Shown here one piece after another: positions 15,772 through 26,711 of a stretch of DNA of 33,639 nt. The stretch's first letter is position 1. Each line of letters begins with the position of its first letter. A program made the translations under genes and the position numbers. A model generated the notes under the pieces. That model was not told the origin of the DNA and made no database searches. It saw only the letters and a list, made by a program, of their open reading frames with translations. Source of the stretch: an uncultured Caldimonas sp. (GTDB lineage: Bacteria; Pseudomonadota; Gammaproteobacteria; Burkholderiales; Burkholderiaceae); contig NZ_CAMLJQ010000047.1 of NCBI RefSeq assembly GCF_946480305.1, positions 1 to 33,639 on the forward strand, in the 5' to 3' direction.

Positions 15772-15772
15772 T

Positions 15773-17677
<1,905 letters not shown>

Positions 17678-17842
17678 CTGCCCTCCACGACGCCGTGCGG
17701 GCGTCCGGTGGCATCGCTTGCGGCCCGGGCCTGCCGGAACCTGCGGCGCTCTCGTAGGGTGTCTCGCACGGTGCTCCCCTCCTGTGGGTCGGCGCATTGT
17801 CGTGGCATTGCGTCGAGCCGGTCAACGCCGTGCGGACGGCTT

Positions 17843-18334
17843 TCAACGACCGCGACGCACCCGCAGCAGCTCGTCGAGGATCAGCAGTGCCGCACCCACC
17901 GAAATGCCGCAATCGGCGATGTTGAAGGCCGGGAAGTGGCGACCGCCGAGGTGGAAATCGAAGAAATCGACGACGTAGCCATGCAGCGCACGGTCGATCA
18001 CGTTGCCCAGAGCGCCGCCCAGGATCAGCGCCAGCGCCCAGGCGAACAGCCGTTGTCCGCCATGGCGCTTGAGCATGAACACGATGAACACCGCAGCAGC
18101 CACGCCCAGGCCGATGAAGAACCAGCGCTGCCAGCCGGAGGCACCAGCCAGGAACGAGAAGGCGGCCCCCGTGTTGTGCACCCGCACGATGTTGAAGAAC
18201 GACGTGACGGGCGTGCCCTGGCCCAACTGGTAGTAGCCGAGGATCAGCGTCTTGGTGAACTGGTCGAGCAGGATCACGACCAGCGCGATGCCGAGCCACG
18301 GCCACAGGCTGGACGAGGACTTGGACCTTGCCAT
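17843..18334 (-). CDS. lspA: Lipoprotein signal peptidase (signal peptidase II)
   Basis: 163 residues with four membrane helices. It cleaves the signal peptide of prolipoproteins in the inner membrane after diacylglyceryl transfer. Conserved pieces are DQFTK near the N-terminus, NTGAAFS (54-60), GNVIDR (110-115), VVDFFDF and FNIAD. The two catalytic aspartates should be D123 and D141. Its ATG shares one base with the ileS stop (TGATG), so it is translationally coupled; ileS-lspA is a classic proteobacterial pair. A small hairpin gccgt/acggc lies just after its stop but has no U run, so it is a doubtful terminator. One likely client in this window is the CsgG-like lipoprotein. Confidence 0.97.
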   Translation of the reverse strand: MARSKSSSSLWPWLGIALVVILLDQFTKTLILGYYQLGQGTPVTSFFNIVRVHNTGAAFSFLAGASGWQRWFFIGLGVAAAVFIVFMLKRHGGQRLFAWALALILGGALGNVIDRALHGYVVDFFDFHLGGRHFPAFNIADCGISVGAALLILDELLRVRRGR

Positions 18335-21156
18335 CAGGCCGCCTTGCGGCTTTCGCCGTCGCCGTAGAGGTTGCTCGTGCAGCGACCGCAGATGGTCGGG
18401 TGCGCGGCGTCGTGGCCCACGTCGTCCCGGTAGTGCCAGCAGCGCTCGCACTTGGGGGCGCTGGCGGGTGTCACCGTCACTGCCAGCTCGTCGGCCGCCA
18501 CCACCTCCACCGCGGAGGTGATGAAGACGAACTTGAGGTCGTCGCCCAGGCTCGCGAGCATGGCGCGGTCGTCTGCATTGGCCGCGATCGTCACGTTGGC
18601 CTGCAGCGATGCGCCCACCTTCCCTTCGGTGCGCAGCGCTTCGATCTCCTTGTTCACCGCCGCGCGGATCTCCAGCAGGCGCGACCACTTCAGCTGCAGC
18701 GCTTCGTCGTTGCCGGCGAACTGCCAGTACGTCTCGACGAAGATCGACGGCGACTGGCCGGGCGCGAACACCTTCCAGGCTTCTTCGGCGGTGAAGCTGA
18801 GGAACGGTGCCATCCAGCGCAACATCGCATTCGTCAGCTGCCACAGGGCGGTCTGCGCCGAGCGGCGTGCGTGCGACTTCGGTGCAGTGGTGTAGAGCCG
18901 GTCCTTCAGCACGTCGAGATAGAAGGCGCCCAGGTCTTCGGAGCAGTAGACCTGCAGTTTCGCGACCACCGGGTGGAACTCATAGACCTCGTAGTGCGCG
19001 AGGATCTCCGTCTGCAACGCGGAGGCGCGTGCCAGCGCGTAGCGGTCGATCTCGAGCAGCTGGTCGAACGGCACCGCGTCCTTCGAAGGATCGAAGTCGC
19101 TCGTGTTGGCCAGCAGGAAGCGCAGCGTGTTGCGGATGCGGCGGTAGGCATCCACCACGCGCGCGAGGATCTTGTCGTCGATGCCCAGGTCGCCGGAGTA
19201 GTCGGTGCTCGCGACCCACAGGCGGATGATCTCGGCGCCCAGCTTGTCGCTCACCTCCTGCGGCACGACCGTGTTGCCGAGCGACTTGCTCATCTTGCGG
19301 CCCTGGCCGTCGACCGTGAAACCGTGCGTCAGCAGGCCCTTGTACGGCGCGCGGTCGTACATCGCGCAGGCGGTCAGCAGCGACGAATGGAACCAGCCAC
19401 GGTGCTGGTCGTGGCCTTCGAGGTACAGGTCGGCCGGCCAGGTCGATTGTTCGGCATGGCTGCGCTTCAGCACGTGGAAGTGCGTCGTGCCGGAGTCGAA
19501 CCACACGTCGAGGATGTCGGTGCTCTTGGTGTAGTGCTCCGCCTCGTCGCCCAGCCACTCGCGCGGATCGAGCTTGGCCCACGCTTCGATGCCGCCCTGC
19601 TCGACGAGCTGCGCGGCCCGCTCGATCAGGTTCATCGTGTCCGGGTGCAGCTCGCCGGTGGCCTTGTGCAGGAAGAAAGGCAGCGGCACGCCCCAGTTGC
19701 GCTGGCGCGAGATGCACCAGTCCGGTCGGCCGGCGATCATGTCACGCAGGCGCGCCTTGCCGTTCTCGGGGTAGAAGCTGGTCTGCTCGATCGCGTCGAG
19801 CGCGAGCTGACGCAGCGTCTTGGGCGCCTTGTCGGCGGTGAACACGCCAACGCCTTCGTCCATGCGCACGAACCACTGCGCGGCCGCACGGTAGATCACC
19901 GGCGTCTTGTGGCGCCAGCAGTGCGGGTAGCTGTGCACCAGGTTGGAGGTGGCGAACAGCCGGCCGGCGTCGCGCATCGCCTCGATGATCTGCGGACCGG
20001 CCTTCCAGATGTTCTGGCCGCCGAACAGCGGCAGGTCGGCCGCGTAGACGCCGTTGCCCTGCACCGGGTTCAGGATGTCGTCGTACTTCAGCCCATGCGC
20101 GATGCAGGAGTTGAAGTCGTCCAGACCATAGGCGGGGGCCGAGTGGACGATACCGGTGCCGTCCTCGGCGGTGGCGTAGTCGGCCAGGTAGATGGGCGAG
20201 AGGCGGTCGTAGCCCGGGTGCACGTGGGCCAGCGGGTGGCGGAAGTTGAGGCGGTCGAGTGCGGCACCCTTCGTGGTGGCAACGACGCGGCCCTGCAGGC
20301 CGTAGCGCTCCAGGCATTTCTCGACCAGCGCCGACGCGAGCAGCAACAGCCCCCGCTCGGTGTCGACCAGCGCGTACTCCAGCTCCGGATTCAGGTTCAA
20401 GGCCTGGTTGGCAGGCAGCGTCCAGGGGGTGGTCGTCCAGATCAGGACGAAGGCGTCCTTGTCCAGCCGGGGCAGGCCGAAGGCGGCGGCGAGCTTTTCA
20501 GGCTCGGCGCACAGGAAGCCGACGTCCAGCGTCTGCGACTTCTTGTCGGCGTATTCGATCTCGAACTCGGCCAGCGACGAGCCGCAGTCGAAGCACCAGT
20601 ACACCGGCTTGAGGCCGCGGTACACGTAGCCGCGCTCCATGAGGCGCTTCAACGCGCGGATCTCGCCGGCCTCGTTGCCGAAGTCCATCGTGCGGTAGGG
20701 CCGTTCCCAGTCGCCCAGCACGCCCAGGCGCTTGAAGTCGGCGCGCTGCTGGTCGATCTGCTCGGTGGCGTAGGCGCGGCTCTTGGCCTGCACCTCGTCG
20801 CGGCTCAGGTTGCGGCCGTAGGTCTTCTCGATCTGGTTCTCGATCGGCAGGCCGTGGCAGTCCCAGCCCGGCACGTAGACGGCATCGAAGCCGGCCAACT
20901 GCCGCGCCTTGACGATCATGTCCTTGAGCACCTTGTTGACGGCGTGGCCGATGTGGATCTTGCCGTTGGCATACGGCGGGCCGTCGTGCAGCACGAACTT
21001 CGGGGCGCCGCAGCGTGCGTCGCGCAGCTTCTTGTAGATGCCTTGCTCGTCCCATTCCTTGACCCAGCCCGGCTCGCGCTTGGGCAGATCGCCGCGCATC
21101 GGGAAGGGGGTGTCGGGCAGGTTCAGCGTCGAACGGTAGTCAGGGGTGTCGCTCAT
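18334..21156 (-). CDS. ileS: Isoleucyl-tRNA synthetase
   Basis: 940 residues, normal for bacterial type-1 IleRS. It charges tRNA-Ile and edits valine. HIGH is at 68-71 and KMSKS at 621-625, both intact; a large editing domain lies between, and the C-terminus has a zinc-binding CERC...CGRC pair. The start MSDTPDYRS precedes the conserved [19 protein letters not shown] opening at the usual distance. The frame is open nine residues further up, but the extra stretch (MARRACPQT) is atypical. No ribosome-binding site is visible; instead a 7-bp hairpin occupies that place. It follows ribF by 92 bp and overlaps lspA, the common ribF-ileS-lspA order. Confidence 0.97.
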   Translation of the reverse strand: MSDTPDYRSTLNLPDTPFPMRGDLPKREPGWVKEWDEQGIYKKLRDARCGAPKFVLHDGPPYANGKIHIGHAVNKVLKDMIVKARQLAGFDAVYVPGWDCHGLPIENQIEKTYGRNLSRDEVQAKSRAYATEQIDQQRADFKRLGVLGDWERPYRTMDFGNEAGEIRALKRLMERGYVYRGLKPVYWCFDCGSSLAEFEIEYADKKSQTLDVGFLCAEPEKLAAAFGLPRLDKDAFVLIWTTTPWTLPANQALNLNPELEYALVDTERGLLLLASALVEKCLERYGLQGRVVATTKGAALDRLNFRHPLAHVHPGYDRLSPIYLADYATAEDGTGIVHSAPAYGLDDFNSCIAHGLKYDDILNPVQGNGVYAADLPLFGGQNIWKAGPQIIEAMRDAGRLFATSNLVHSYPHCWRHKTPVIYRAAAQWFVRMDEGVGVFTADKAPKTLRQLALDAIEQTSFYPENGKARLRDMIAGRPDWCISRQRNWGVPLPFFLHKATGELHPDTMNLIERAAQLVEQGGIEAWAKLDPREWLGDEAEHYTKSTDILDVWFDSGTTHFHVLKRSHAEQSTWPADLYLEGHDQHRGWFHSSLLTACAMYDRAPYKGLLTHGFTVDGQGRKMSKSLGNTVVPQEVSDKLGAEIIRLWVASTDYSGDLGIDDKILARVVDAYRRIRNTLRFLLANTSDFDPSKDAVPFDQLLEIDRYALARASALQTEILAHYEVYEFHPVVAKLQVYCSEDLGAFYLDVLKDRLYTTAPKSHARRSAQTALWQLTNAMLRWMAPFLSFTAEEAWKVFAPGQSPSIFVETYWQFAGNDEALQLKWSRLLEIRAAVNKEIEALRTEGKVGASLQANVTIAANADDRAMLASLGDDLKFVFITSAVEVVAADELAVTVTPASAPKCERCWHYRDDVGHDAAHPTICGRCTSNLYGDGESRKAA

Positions 21157-21164
21157 GGTCTGGG

Positions 21165-21181
21165 GGCACGCACGGCGTGCC
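21165..21181 (-). other. Hairpin immediately before ileS start
   Basis: ggcacgc (21165-21171) and gcgtgcc (21175-21181) pair perfectly around three bases, ending nine bases before the ileS ATG where a ribosome-binding site would be expected. It may modulate ileS initiation. T-box elements are not expected in proteobacteria and none is seen. Confidence 0.35.
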
Positions 21182-21248
21182 ATGTCGGGTGGGAACGGGC
21201 CATGAAAGGGGAGTGCGCAGGCCCGGGCTCGCAGCAGATGAGCGAGCT

Positions 21249-22247
21249 TTAAATTCGGTCGCGGGTGGTCTGGCGACGCGTCTGCTGGTGCAGCGAGGCA
21301 AAGTAGCTGCGCGCGTTGGCGGCGTCCTGGCGGATCGCGTCCGTCAAGGCATCAAGCCCGTCGTAGCGGGCTTCGTCGCGCAGTTTATGAAGGAGTTCCA
21401 CGCGGGCGATTTTACCGTAGCCCCCTTCGGGGCCCAGTTCGGCCGGCCAGTCCAGGCAGTTGACTTCCAGCAGGATGCGGCCGGTGTCTTCCACGGTGGG
21501 ACGCAGGCCGAGGCTGGCGACCCCTTCCAGGGGCTCGGGCGTCAGCCCGTGCACGAGCACGACGAAGATGCCCATCGCCGCCGCCTTGCGGTGGTGGAAG
21601 CGCAGGTTCAGGGTGCGAAAGCCCAGCTCGCGCCCGAGCTTGCGCCCGTGGATCACGTGGCCGCTGATGCTGTAGGGGCGGCCGAGCAGACCGGCCGCTC
21701 GCTCCATGTCGCCGGTGGCCAGCGCCTCGCGCACGGCCGAGCTGGACACCCGCAGGCCATGCACCTCGTAGCTGTTCATGCGCGCCACGTCGAAGCCGAG
21801 CCGGTCGCCGGCCGCATCGAGCATCGTGTAGTCGCCGGCACGCCTGGCACCGAAGCGGAAGTCGTCGCCGACCAGCACGTACCGGGCACCCAGGCCGTCG
21901 GCCAGCACCTGCTGGATGAAGTCCTCGGCGGTCAGCCGCGACAACTGCTGGTCGAAGCGCAGCACCACCACCTGGTCGATGCCGCAGCGCTCCAGTTCGG
22001 TCAGCTTGTCGCGCAGCGTGGCGATGCGTGCCGGGGCCAGTTCCGGCTTGCCGGCCTGCATGGCGAAGAAGTCGCGCGGATGCGGCTCGAAGGTCAGCAC
22101 GCAACTGGGCAGCCCGCGGTGGGCAGCTTCGCTCTTGAGCAGCGCCAGCATGGCCTGGTGGCCTCGATGGACGCCGTCGAAGTTGCCGATGGTCAGCGCG
22201 CAGGCGGGCGCCAGGGCCGCATGGTGAAAGCCACGAAAGACGTGCAT
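21249..22247 (-). CDS. ribF: Bifunctional riboflavin kinase / FAD synthetase
   Basis: 332 residues, usual length. The N-terminal nucleotidyltransferase half carries [11 protein letters not shown] (22-32) and [14 protein letters not shown]; the C-terminal kinase half carries [11 protein letters not shown], where many RibF proteins read GFPTAN, a variation I believe is common in Burkholderiales. It makes FMN and FAD from riboflavin in the cytoplasm. The start MHVFRGFH is seven bases after the rsuA stop, so the two are probably co-transcribed; an upstream extension would run into rsuA. No FMN riboswitch is visible upstream. Confidence 0.96.
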   Translation of the reverse strand: MHVFRGFHHAALAPACALTIGNFDGVHRGHQAMLALLKSEAAHRGLPSCVLTFEPHPRDFFAMQAGKPELAPARIATLRDKLTELERCGIDQVVVLRFDQQLSRLTAEDFIQQVLADGLGARYVLVGDDFRFGARRAGDYTMLDAAGDRLGFDVARMNSYEVHGLRVSSSAVREALATGDMERAAGLLGRPYSISGHVIHGRKLGRELGFRTLNLRFHHRKAAAMGIFVVLVHGLTPEPLEGVASLGLRPTVEDTGRILLEVNCLDWPAELGPEGGYGKIARVELLHKLRDEARYDGLDALTDAIRQDAANARSYFASLHQQTRRQTTRDRI

Positions 22248-22254
22248 GGGCGGA

Positions 22255-22956
22255 TTATCCGGGCGCGAGGATGTCCTGCGGGCCCTGCAGCCAGCGCCAC
22301 TGGCCGGGTTGCAGGTCCGCCGGCAGCGCCAGCGCGCCGAAGCGGCTGCGGTGCAGCGTTTCCACATGGTTGCCGACGGCGGCCACCATGCGCTTGACCT
22401 GGTGGTACTTGCCCTCGGTGAGCGTGAGACGCAGCGCCCGTTCGCCGGTGGCTACGCAGGCTGCGGCGCGCACGGGCTTGGGGTCGTCGCGCAACACCAC
22501 GCCGGCCAGCAGGTTCTCGACCTGCTTGGCGGTCACCGGCTCGGCCGTGCCCACTTCGTAGACCTTGGGTACGTGCTTCTTCGGCGACGTGAGCCGATGG
22601 ATCAGCGCACCGTCCTCCGTCAGGATCAGCAGGCCGGTGGTGTCCTGGTCGAGCCGGCCCACCGCCTGCACGTCACGACGGCGCAGCGGCGGCGGCAGCA
22701 GCGTGTAGATGCTGGGCCAGGCCGACGGCTTTTGCGAGCATTCGTAGCCGGCCGGCTTGTGCAGCATCAGGTACGCGCGCTCGTGGTACGGCCACTCGCG
22801 TCCTTCGACCGTGAAGACGAGGCCTTGAGGGTCGACCTCGGCCCCGGGGTCGTCTTGTACCTGCCCGTCGATGGCGACGTAGCCGCCGAGGATGAGTCCT
22901 TCGCACTCGCGGCGGGTACCGAAACCTTGGGAAAACAGCAACTGGGCGAGGCGCAT
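22255..22956 (-). CDS. rsuA: 16S rRNA pseudouridine synthase (RsuA family)
   Basis: 233 residues. An N-terminal S4 RNA-binding domain (about 1-55, MRLAQLLFSQGFGTRREC) is followed by the synthase domain with the catalytic aspartate D103 in GRLDQDTTGLLILT and the late TEGKYHQVKRM motif. The E. coli homologue converts U516 of 16S rRNA. The start chosen is the ATG at the beginning of the S4 domain; no good ribosome-binding site is seen. A transcription terminator of the preceding acyl-CoA dehydrogenase pair lies 20-40 bp upstream, so rsuA should have its own promoter or rely on read-through. It leads into ribF. Confidence 0.93.
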   Translation of the reverse strand: MRLAQLLFSQGFGTRRECEGLILGGYVAIDGQVQDDPGAEVDPQGLVFTVEGREWPYHERAYLMLHKPAGYECSQKPSAWPSIYTLLPPPLRRRDVQAVGRLDQDTTGLLILTEDGALIHRLTSPKKHVPKVYEVGTAEPVTAKQVENLLAGVVLRDDPKPVRAAACVATGERALRLTLTEGKYHQVKRMVAAVGNHVETLHRSRFGALALPADLQPGQWRWLQGPQDILAPG

Positions 22957-22969
22957 CGACAGGATGAAA

Positions 22970-22997
22970 GAAGTACAAAAGCCGCCCGCAGGCGGCT
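22970..22997 (-). terminator. Intrinsic terminator after the acyl-CoA dehydrogenase pair
   Basis: Read leftward, agccgcc and ggcggct form a 7-bp GC-rich stem around a tgcg loop, followed by TTTTGTACTT. It lies 24 bases after the stop of the small dehydrogenase subunit and before rsuA, ending that transcription unit. Confidence 0.75.
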
Positions 22998-23021
22998 CGG
23001 GTGGGGCGAGTCTACCCGTGC

Positions 23022-24164
23022 TCAGGCGAACACGCCGGCCGTGTCCTGCATGCGCGCGGAGACTTCCGCCAGATGGTGCATGGTGTCGCCGAAGCTCATT
23101 TCCAGGCAGGTGAGGCGCTTGAAGTAGTGGCCGGCGATGTATTCGTCGGTCACGCCGATGCCGCCGTGCAGCTGGATCGCCTGCTGCCCCACGTAGCGCA
23201 TCGACTGCCCCAGCTGCACCTTGGCCTGCGAGAGCGCCCGGCGACGCGGGGCAGCGTCCTCGCCCAGCTTCAGCGTGGCGAAATAGCTCATCGAGCGCGC
23301 GAGCTCGAGCTGCATCTTCATGTCGGCGATGCGGTGGCGCAGCGCCTGGAAGGTCCCGATCGCCACGCCGAACTGCTTGCGGGTGTTGAGGTAGTCGACC
23401 GTGACGGCAAACAGCGCGTCCATCGCGCCCACCGCCTCGGCACAGCCGGCGGCGATGGCGATGTCCGCGGCTTCCTCGAGCACGAAGTGGCCGTCCTCGG
23501 GGCCGACCAGCAGCGTGGCGGGCGCGTGGTCGAAGCGAACCTCGGCGGCCCGGCCGCCGTCCTGCGTCGGATAGCCGCGCGTCGACACACCGGAGGCCGA
23601 GCGCTCGACCAGCAGCAGCGCAACGCCGCGAGCATCGTCGACGTTGCCCGACACCCGGGCTGGCACGATGTAGGCATCCGCGTGGTCGCCCACCGGCACC
23701 ACGCTCTTTTCGCCGGTCACCAGCCACTGTCCGCCCTGTTGCTGGGCGGTTGTCGCGACGTGGCGCAGCACATAACGCGCGTCGCGCTCCTGGTGGGCCA
23801 GCACGACGAGCGATTCGCCCGCCGCCACCTTCGGCAACCAGGCCTCCTGCACGGTCTGCGGCGCATGTTGCGCGAGCACGGTGGTGGCGACCAGCGCCAC
23901 CGCCGCGTAAGGCTCGACGACGATGCCGCGCCCCAGCTCCTCCATCACCACCATCGCCTCGACCGGGCCGAAGCCCATGCCGCCGTGCGCTTCCGGCACG
24001 GCCAGGCCCGTCAGCCCCAGTTCGGCCATCTCGCCCCACGCCTCGCGCGAGAACCCGCCGCCCTTGACGATGCTGCGGCGGCGCTCGAAGTCATAGCCCT
24101 TGGCCACCCACTTCTTGACTGCGTCGCGCAGTTGTTCCTGTTCGTCGGTGAAATCGAAATCCAT
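23022..24164 (-). CDS. Acyl-CoA dehydrogenase, small subunit (PimD-like)
   Basis: 380 residues of acyl-CoA dehydrogenase fold: an N-terminal helical part (MDFDFTDEQEQLRDAVKKWV), a middle beta part, and a C-terminal helical part with TRKQFGVAIGTFQALRHRIADM and QLHGGIGVTDEY. It resembles the small partner of pimeloyl-CoA-type dehydrogenases. At the position of the usual MCAD base (IYEG) it reads SFGD, and I see no Glu at the isovaleryl-type position, so it may be the non-catalytic or structural half. It starts two bases after the large subunit stop (TGA-cc-ATG), so expression is coupled. FAD-linked, cytoplasmic; the partner electron acceptor would be ETF. Substrate unknown. Confidence 0.88.
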   Translation of the reverse strand: MDFDFTDEQEQLRDAVKKWVAKGYDFERRRSIVKGGGFSREAWGEMAELGLTGLAVPEAHGGMGFGPVEAMVVMEELGRGIVVEPYAAVALVATTVLAQHAPQTVQEAWLPKVAAGESLVVLAHQERDARYVLRHVATTAQQQGGQWLVTGEKSVVPVGDHADAYIVPARVSGNVDDARGVALLLVERSASGVSTRGYPTQDGGRAAEVRFDHAPATLLVGPEDGHFVLEEAADIAIAAGCAEAVGAMDALFAVTVDYLNTRKQFGVAIGTFQALRHRIADMKMQLELARSMSYFATLKLGEDAAPRRRALSQAKVQLGQSMRYVGQQAIQLHGGIGVTDEYIAGHYFKRLTCLEMSFGDTMHHLAEVSARMQDTAGVFA

Positions 24165-24166
24165 GG

Positions 24167-25363
24167 TCAGACTCCCAGCGTCATCTGCGCGACGATGTTG
24201 CGCTGCACTTCGTTGCTGCCGCCGTAGATGGTGGTCTTGCGCACGTTGAAATACGTGCCGGCCATCGGCGCGCAGTGCATCGCGCCGACGTATTCGCCCT
24301 GCCAGCCGGCTTCCATCGCTTCATGGATGTAGGGCAGCGAGTAGGGCCCGCAGGCCAGCATCATCAGTTCGGTGTAGCGCTGCTGGATCTCCGAGCCGCG
24401 GATCTTCAGCAGCGCGGCCACGTCCAGCGCCTGCTTGCCGCCGCGCTCGGCGCTCAGCACGCGCAGCACCATCATCTCGAGCGCGACGATGTCGACTTCG
24501 AGCAGCGCGATCTGGTCGCGAAAGCGCACGTCGTCCATCAGCGGGCGCCCGCCGGACTTTTCCGCCTTGGCGATGCGCTTCAGCCGCTCCAGCTCGCGCT
24601 TGGCGCGGTTCACGTCGGCGATGTTGGTGCGCTCGTGCGCCAGCAGGTACTTGGCATACGTCCAGCCCTTGTTCTCCTCGCCGACGAGGTTCTCCGCCGG
24701 CACCTCGACGTTGTCGAAGAACACCTCGTTGACCTCATGCTCGCCGTCGAGCGTGATGATCGGTCGCACCGTGATGCCGGGCGACTTCATGTCGATCAGC
24801 AGGAAGGAGATGCCCGTCTGCGGCTTGCCTTCGTTGGAAGTGCGCACCAGGCAGAAGATCCAGTCGCCGTACTGGCCCAGCGTCGTCCAGGTTTTTTGGC
24901 CGTTGACGATGTATTTGTCGCCGCGGCGCTCGGCACGCGTCTTCACCGAGGCGAGGTCGGAGCCGGAGCCCGGCTCGCTGTAGCCCTGGCTCCACCACAC
25001 CTCACCGCTCATGATCCCGGGCAGGAAGCGCTTTTGCTGTTCGGGCGAGCCGAAGGCCATGATGACCGGCGCCACCATCACCGGCCCGAAGGGAACGACG
25101 CGCGGCGCGCCGGCCAGCGCGCATTCTTCCTCGAACAGGTGGCGTTGCACCGCGTTCCAGCCCGGGCCGCCGAATTCCTTCGGCCAGGCCCAGCCGTGCC
25201 AGCCCTTCTTGCCCAGGATCTTCGCCCAGCGCTGCATGTCGTCCTTGCTCAGACGCAGCGCGTTGTGCACCTTGTGGCTGATGTCCTTGGGGAGGTTGTC
25301 CCGCACCCAGGCGCGGATCTCGGCCCGGAACGCCTGTTCCTCGGGCGTGAAGTTCAAATCCAT
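24167..25363 (-). CDS. Acyl-CoA dehydrogenase, large subunit (PimC-like)
   Basis: 398 residues. The FAD/substrate segment GYSEPGSGSDLASVKT (127-142) and the closing TIYGGSNEVQRNIVAQMTLG identify the fold; the whole resembles PimC, the large subunit of pimeloyl-CoA dehydrogenase. The MCAD catalytic Glu (IYEG) is Gly here (IYGG), while E244 in LLAHERTNIA sits where isovaleryl-CoA-type enzymes carry the base, so this subunit is the likely catalytic one. AAGGAG lies seven bases before the ATG. It is first in a two-gene unit, behind a TetR-like palindrome at 25419. Dicarboxyl-CoA, branched-chain or sterol-type acyl-CoA substrates are all possible; no other pim genes are present. Confidence 0.9.
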   Translation of the reverse strand: MDLNFTPEEQAFRAEIRAWVRDNLPKDISHKVHNALRLSKDDMQRWAKILGKKGWHGWAWPKEFGGPGWNAVQRHLFEEECALAGAPRVVPFGPVMVAPVIMAFGSPEQQKRFLPGIMSGEVWWSQGYSEPGSGSDLASVKTRAERRGDKYIVNGQKTWTTLGQYGDWIFCLVRTSNEGKPQTGISFLLIDMKSPGITVRPIITLDGEHEVNEVFFDNVEVPAENLVGEENKGWTYAKYLLAHERTNIADVNRAKRELERLKRIAKAEKSGGRPLMDDVRFRDQIALLEVDIVALEMMVLRVLSAERGGKQALDVAALLKIRGSEIQQRYTELMMLACGPYSLPYIHEAMEAGWQGEYVGAMHCAPMAGTYFNVRKTTIYGGSNEVQRNIVAQMTLGV

Positions 25364-25418
25364 CGACGGTCTCCTTGCTCGACGCGGAACGCAGCCGCAT
25401 CGTCACGTGGAGGCCAGT

Positions 25419-25438
25419 TTACGCACGATCGTTCGAAA
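25419..25438. promoter_or_regulatory. TetR-type operator candidate upstream of acyl-CoA dehydrogenases
   Basis: ttacgcacga / tcgttcgaaa is a 20-bp palindrome with 8 of 10 matching half-site positions centred on acgatcgt. It lies 56-75 bp before the large-subunit ATG, inside the only promoter-sized gap upstream. The acg-n-acgatcgt-n-cg pattern resembles operators of TetR-family regulators of fatty-acid genes. No TetR gene lies in the window. Confidence 0.5.
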
Positions 25439-25485
25439 TCGAGTGTCTCAGCGGCGACATCAGGGTTGTCACGCAGGGGGCCGGG

Positions 25486-26133
25486 TCAGAACCGCTTGTC
25501 CAGCGTCAGCTGGTCGTTCTCGCGCTTCATCTGGAAGCGGCTGAGGAAGCTGTTGCCGAGCAGCACGTAGGGCATGTCGCGTGAAGCGACCGTTGCGAGC
25601 ACGTTGTAGATCTCGACGTCGCCCACCCGCACCGAGTTGAGCATCACCGTGTAGCCCTGGATCACGCCGTTCGCGGTGTTGATGCGCACGGGCTGGCCGC
25701 GCTTGTAGTCCAGGCCGATGCGTTCGGCATCGCTCGAGGACATCGACACGGCGGTGGCGCCGGTGTCGACCATGAAGCGCACGATGCGCCCGTTGATCTG
25801 CCCGTCGGTGAGGAAGTGCCCGCCGGTGCCCGCGGTCAGCACGATCTGCGAGCCACCGGCGCCCCCGCCGGAGCCACCGACACTCACCGGGGATCCACCG
25901 AGCACCAGCGTCTGGCGCTGCCCGCTCACGTCGATCACGGCCTGCCCGCCGGACATGCTGACGAGCTTCACGCCGTCGACGGTGGCACCCACCGCGACGG
26001 TGCGCGGGCTGCCGTTGATCATCAGCAGCCCCTTGCTGCCCAGGCTGCCCGTGAAGGCGATATTGCTGTTCGCCTGCGCGGTGAGCGCGGCGAGGCTGAT
26101 CAGCGCGGCTGCGGCCGCTCGCAAGGCTTGCAT
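25486..26133 (-). CDS. Periplasmic retropepsin-like aspartic protease (clan AA, DTG type)
   Basis: 215 residues. A cleavable signal peptide (MQALRAAAAALISLAALTAQA) sends it to the periplasm or envelope. A small N-terminal domain (about 23-80) and a Gly/Ser linker (82-95) precede a single retropepsin-like domain with the catalytic motif VDTGATAVS (D123) and the later YVLLGNSFLSRF flap/core. One domain has one Asp, so it must dimerise to be active. This matches the bacterial clan AA family with an invariant DTGA. The start is supported by GAGAGGG about eight bases upstream. It follows yajQ by 43 bp and is probably co-transcribed. Target proteins are unknown. Confidence 0.88.
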   Translation of the reverse strand: MQALRAAAAALISLAALTAQANSNIAFTGSLGSKGLLMINGSPRTVAVGATVDGVKLVSMSGGQAVIDVSGQRQTLVLGGSPVSVGGSGGGAGGSQIVLTAGTGGHFLTDGQINGRIVRFMVDTGATAVSMSSSDAERIGLDYKRGQPVRINTANGVIQGYTVMLNSVRVGDVEIYNVLATVASRDMPYVLLGNSFLSRFQMKRENDQLTLDKRF

Positions 26134-26176
26134 CGGTGACCCTCTCCGGCCTCGCCTGGGCCGCACTGGCGGTATG

Positions 26177-26665
26177 TCAGTCGCGAAAATTGTTGAAAGA
26201 CAGCGGCACGTCCGTGACATCCTTGCGCAGCAGCGCGATCGCGGCCTGCAGGTCGTCCCGCTTCGCGCCGCTGATGCGCACCGTGTCGCCCTGGATGGCG
26301 GCCTGCACCTTCATCTTGCTGTCCTTGATCAGCTTCTGGATCTTCTTGGCCAGTTCGGTCTCGATGCCGGCCTTGACCTGGACGACCTGCTTGACCTTGT
26401 CGCCGCCGATCTTCTCGACCTTCGCGGAGAGGTCGAGAAAACGAACGTCGACCTGACGCTTGGTCATCTTCGCGGTGAGGATATCGCGCACCTGGCCGAG
26501 CTGGAAATCGCTGTCGGCGTAAAGCGTGAGTTCCTTGTCTTTTTGCTCGATGCGGGCGTCGGAGCCCTTGAAGTCGAAGCGCGTGCCGATCTCCTTGTTG
26601 CTCTGGTCGACGGCGTTGCGGACCTCGACGAGATTGGGTTCCAGGACGGTATCGAAGCTGGGCAT
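26177..26665 (-). CDS. yajQ: YajQ family c-di-GMP-binding protein
   Basis: 162 residues, the family length. The start [26 protein letters not shown]... is the conserved YajQ opening, and the C-terminus [10 protein letters not shown] is also typical; the frame extends 16 residues further up, but into murB. YajQ proteins have two ferredoxin-like folds; the Xanthomonas homologue binds c-di-GMP and a transcription factor and controls virulence genes, while others were reported to bind nucleic acids. Whether this one binds c-di-GMP cannot be told from sequence. It diverges from murB over 46 bp and leads into the aspartic protease. It offers a possible receptor for the two GGDEF enzymes earlier in the window. 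Confidence 0.93.
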   Translation of the reverse strand: MPSFDTVLEPNLVEVRNAVDQSNKEIGTRFDFKGSDARIEQKDKELTLYADSDFQLGQVRDILTAKMTKRQVDVRFLDLSAKVEKIGGDKVKQVVQVKAGIETELAKKIQKLIKDSKMKVQAAIQGDTVRISGAKRDDLQAAIALLRKDVTDVPLSFNNFRD

Positions 26666-26711
26666 AAGGCGAGAGGCGGTTCGTGGAGAGGGAATCGGCG
26701 AAAATTCTGCC

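Noticed and set aside
18328..21252. A 974-codon open frame on the plus strand opposite ileS and the ileS-lspA junction
   Set aside because: ileS has intact HIGH, KMSKS and zinc motifs on the minus strand; the antisense product is Val/Gln/His-rich and has no recognisable fold.
22248..22300. FMN riboswitch before ribF
   Set aside because: Only seven bases separate rsuA and ribF, and the upstream sequence is rsuA coding; no RFN-type structure is visible.
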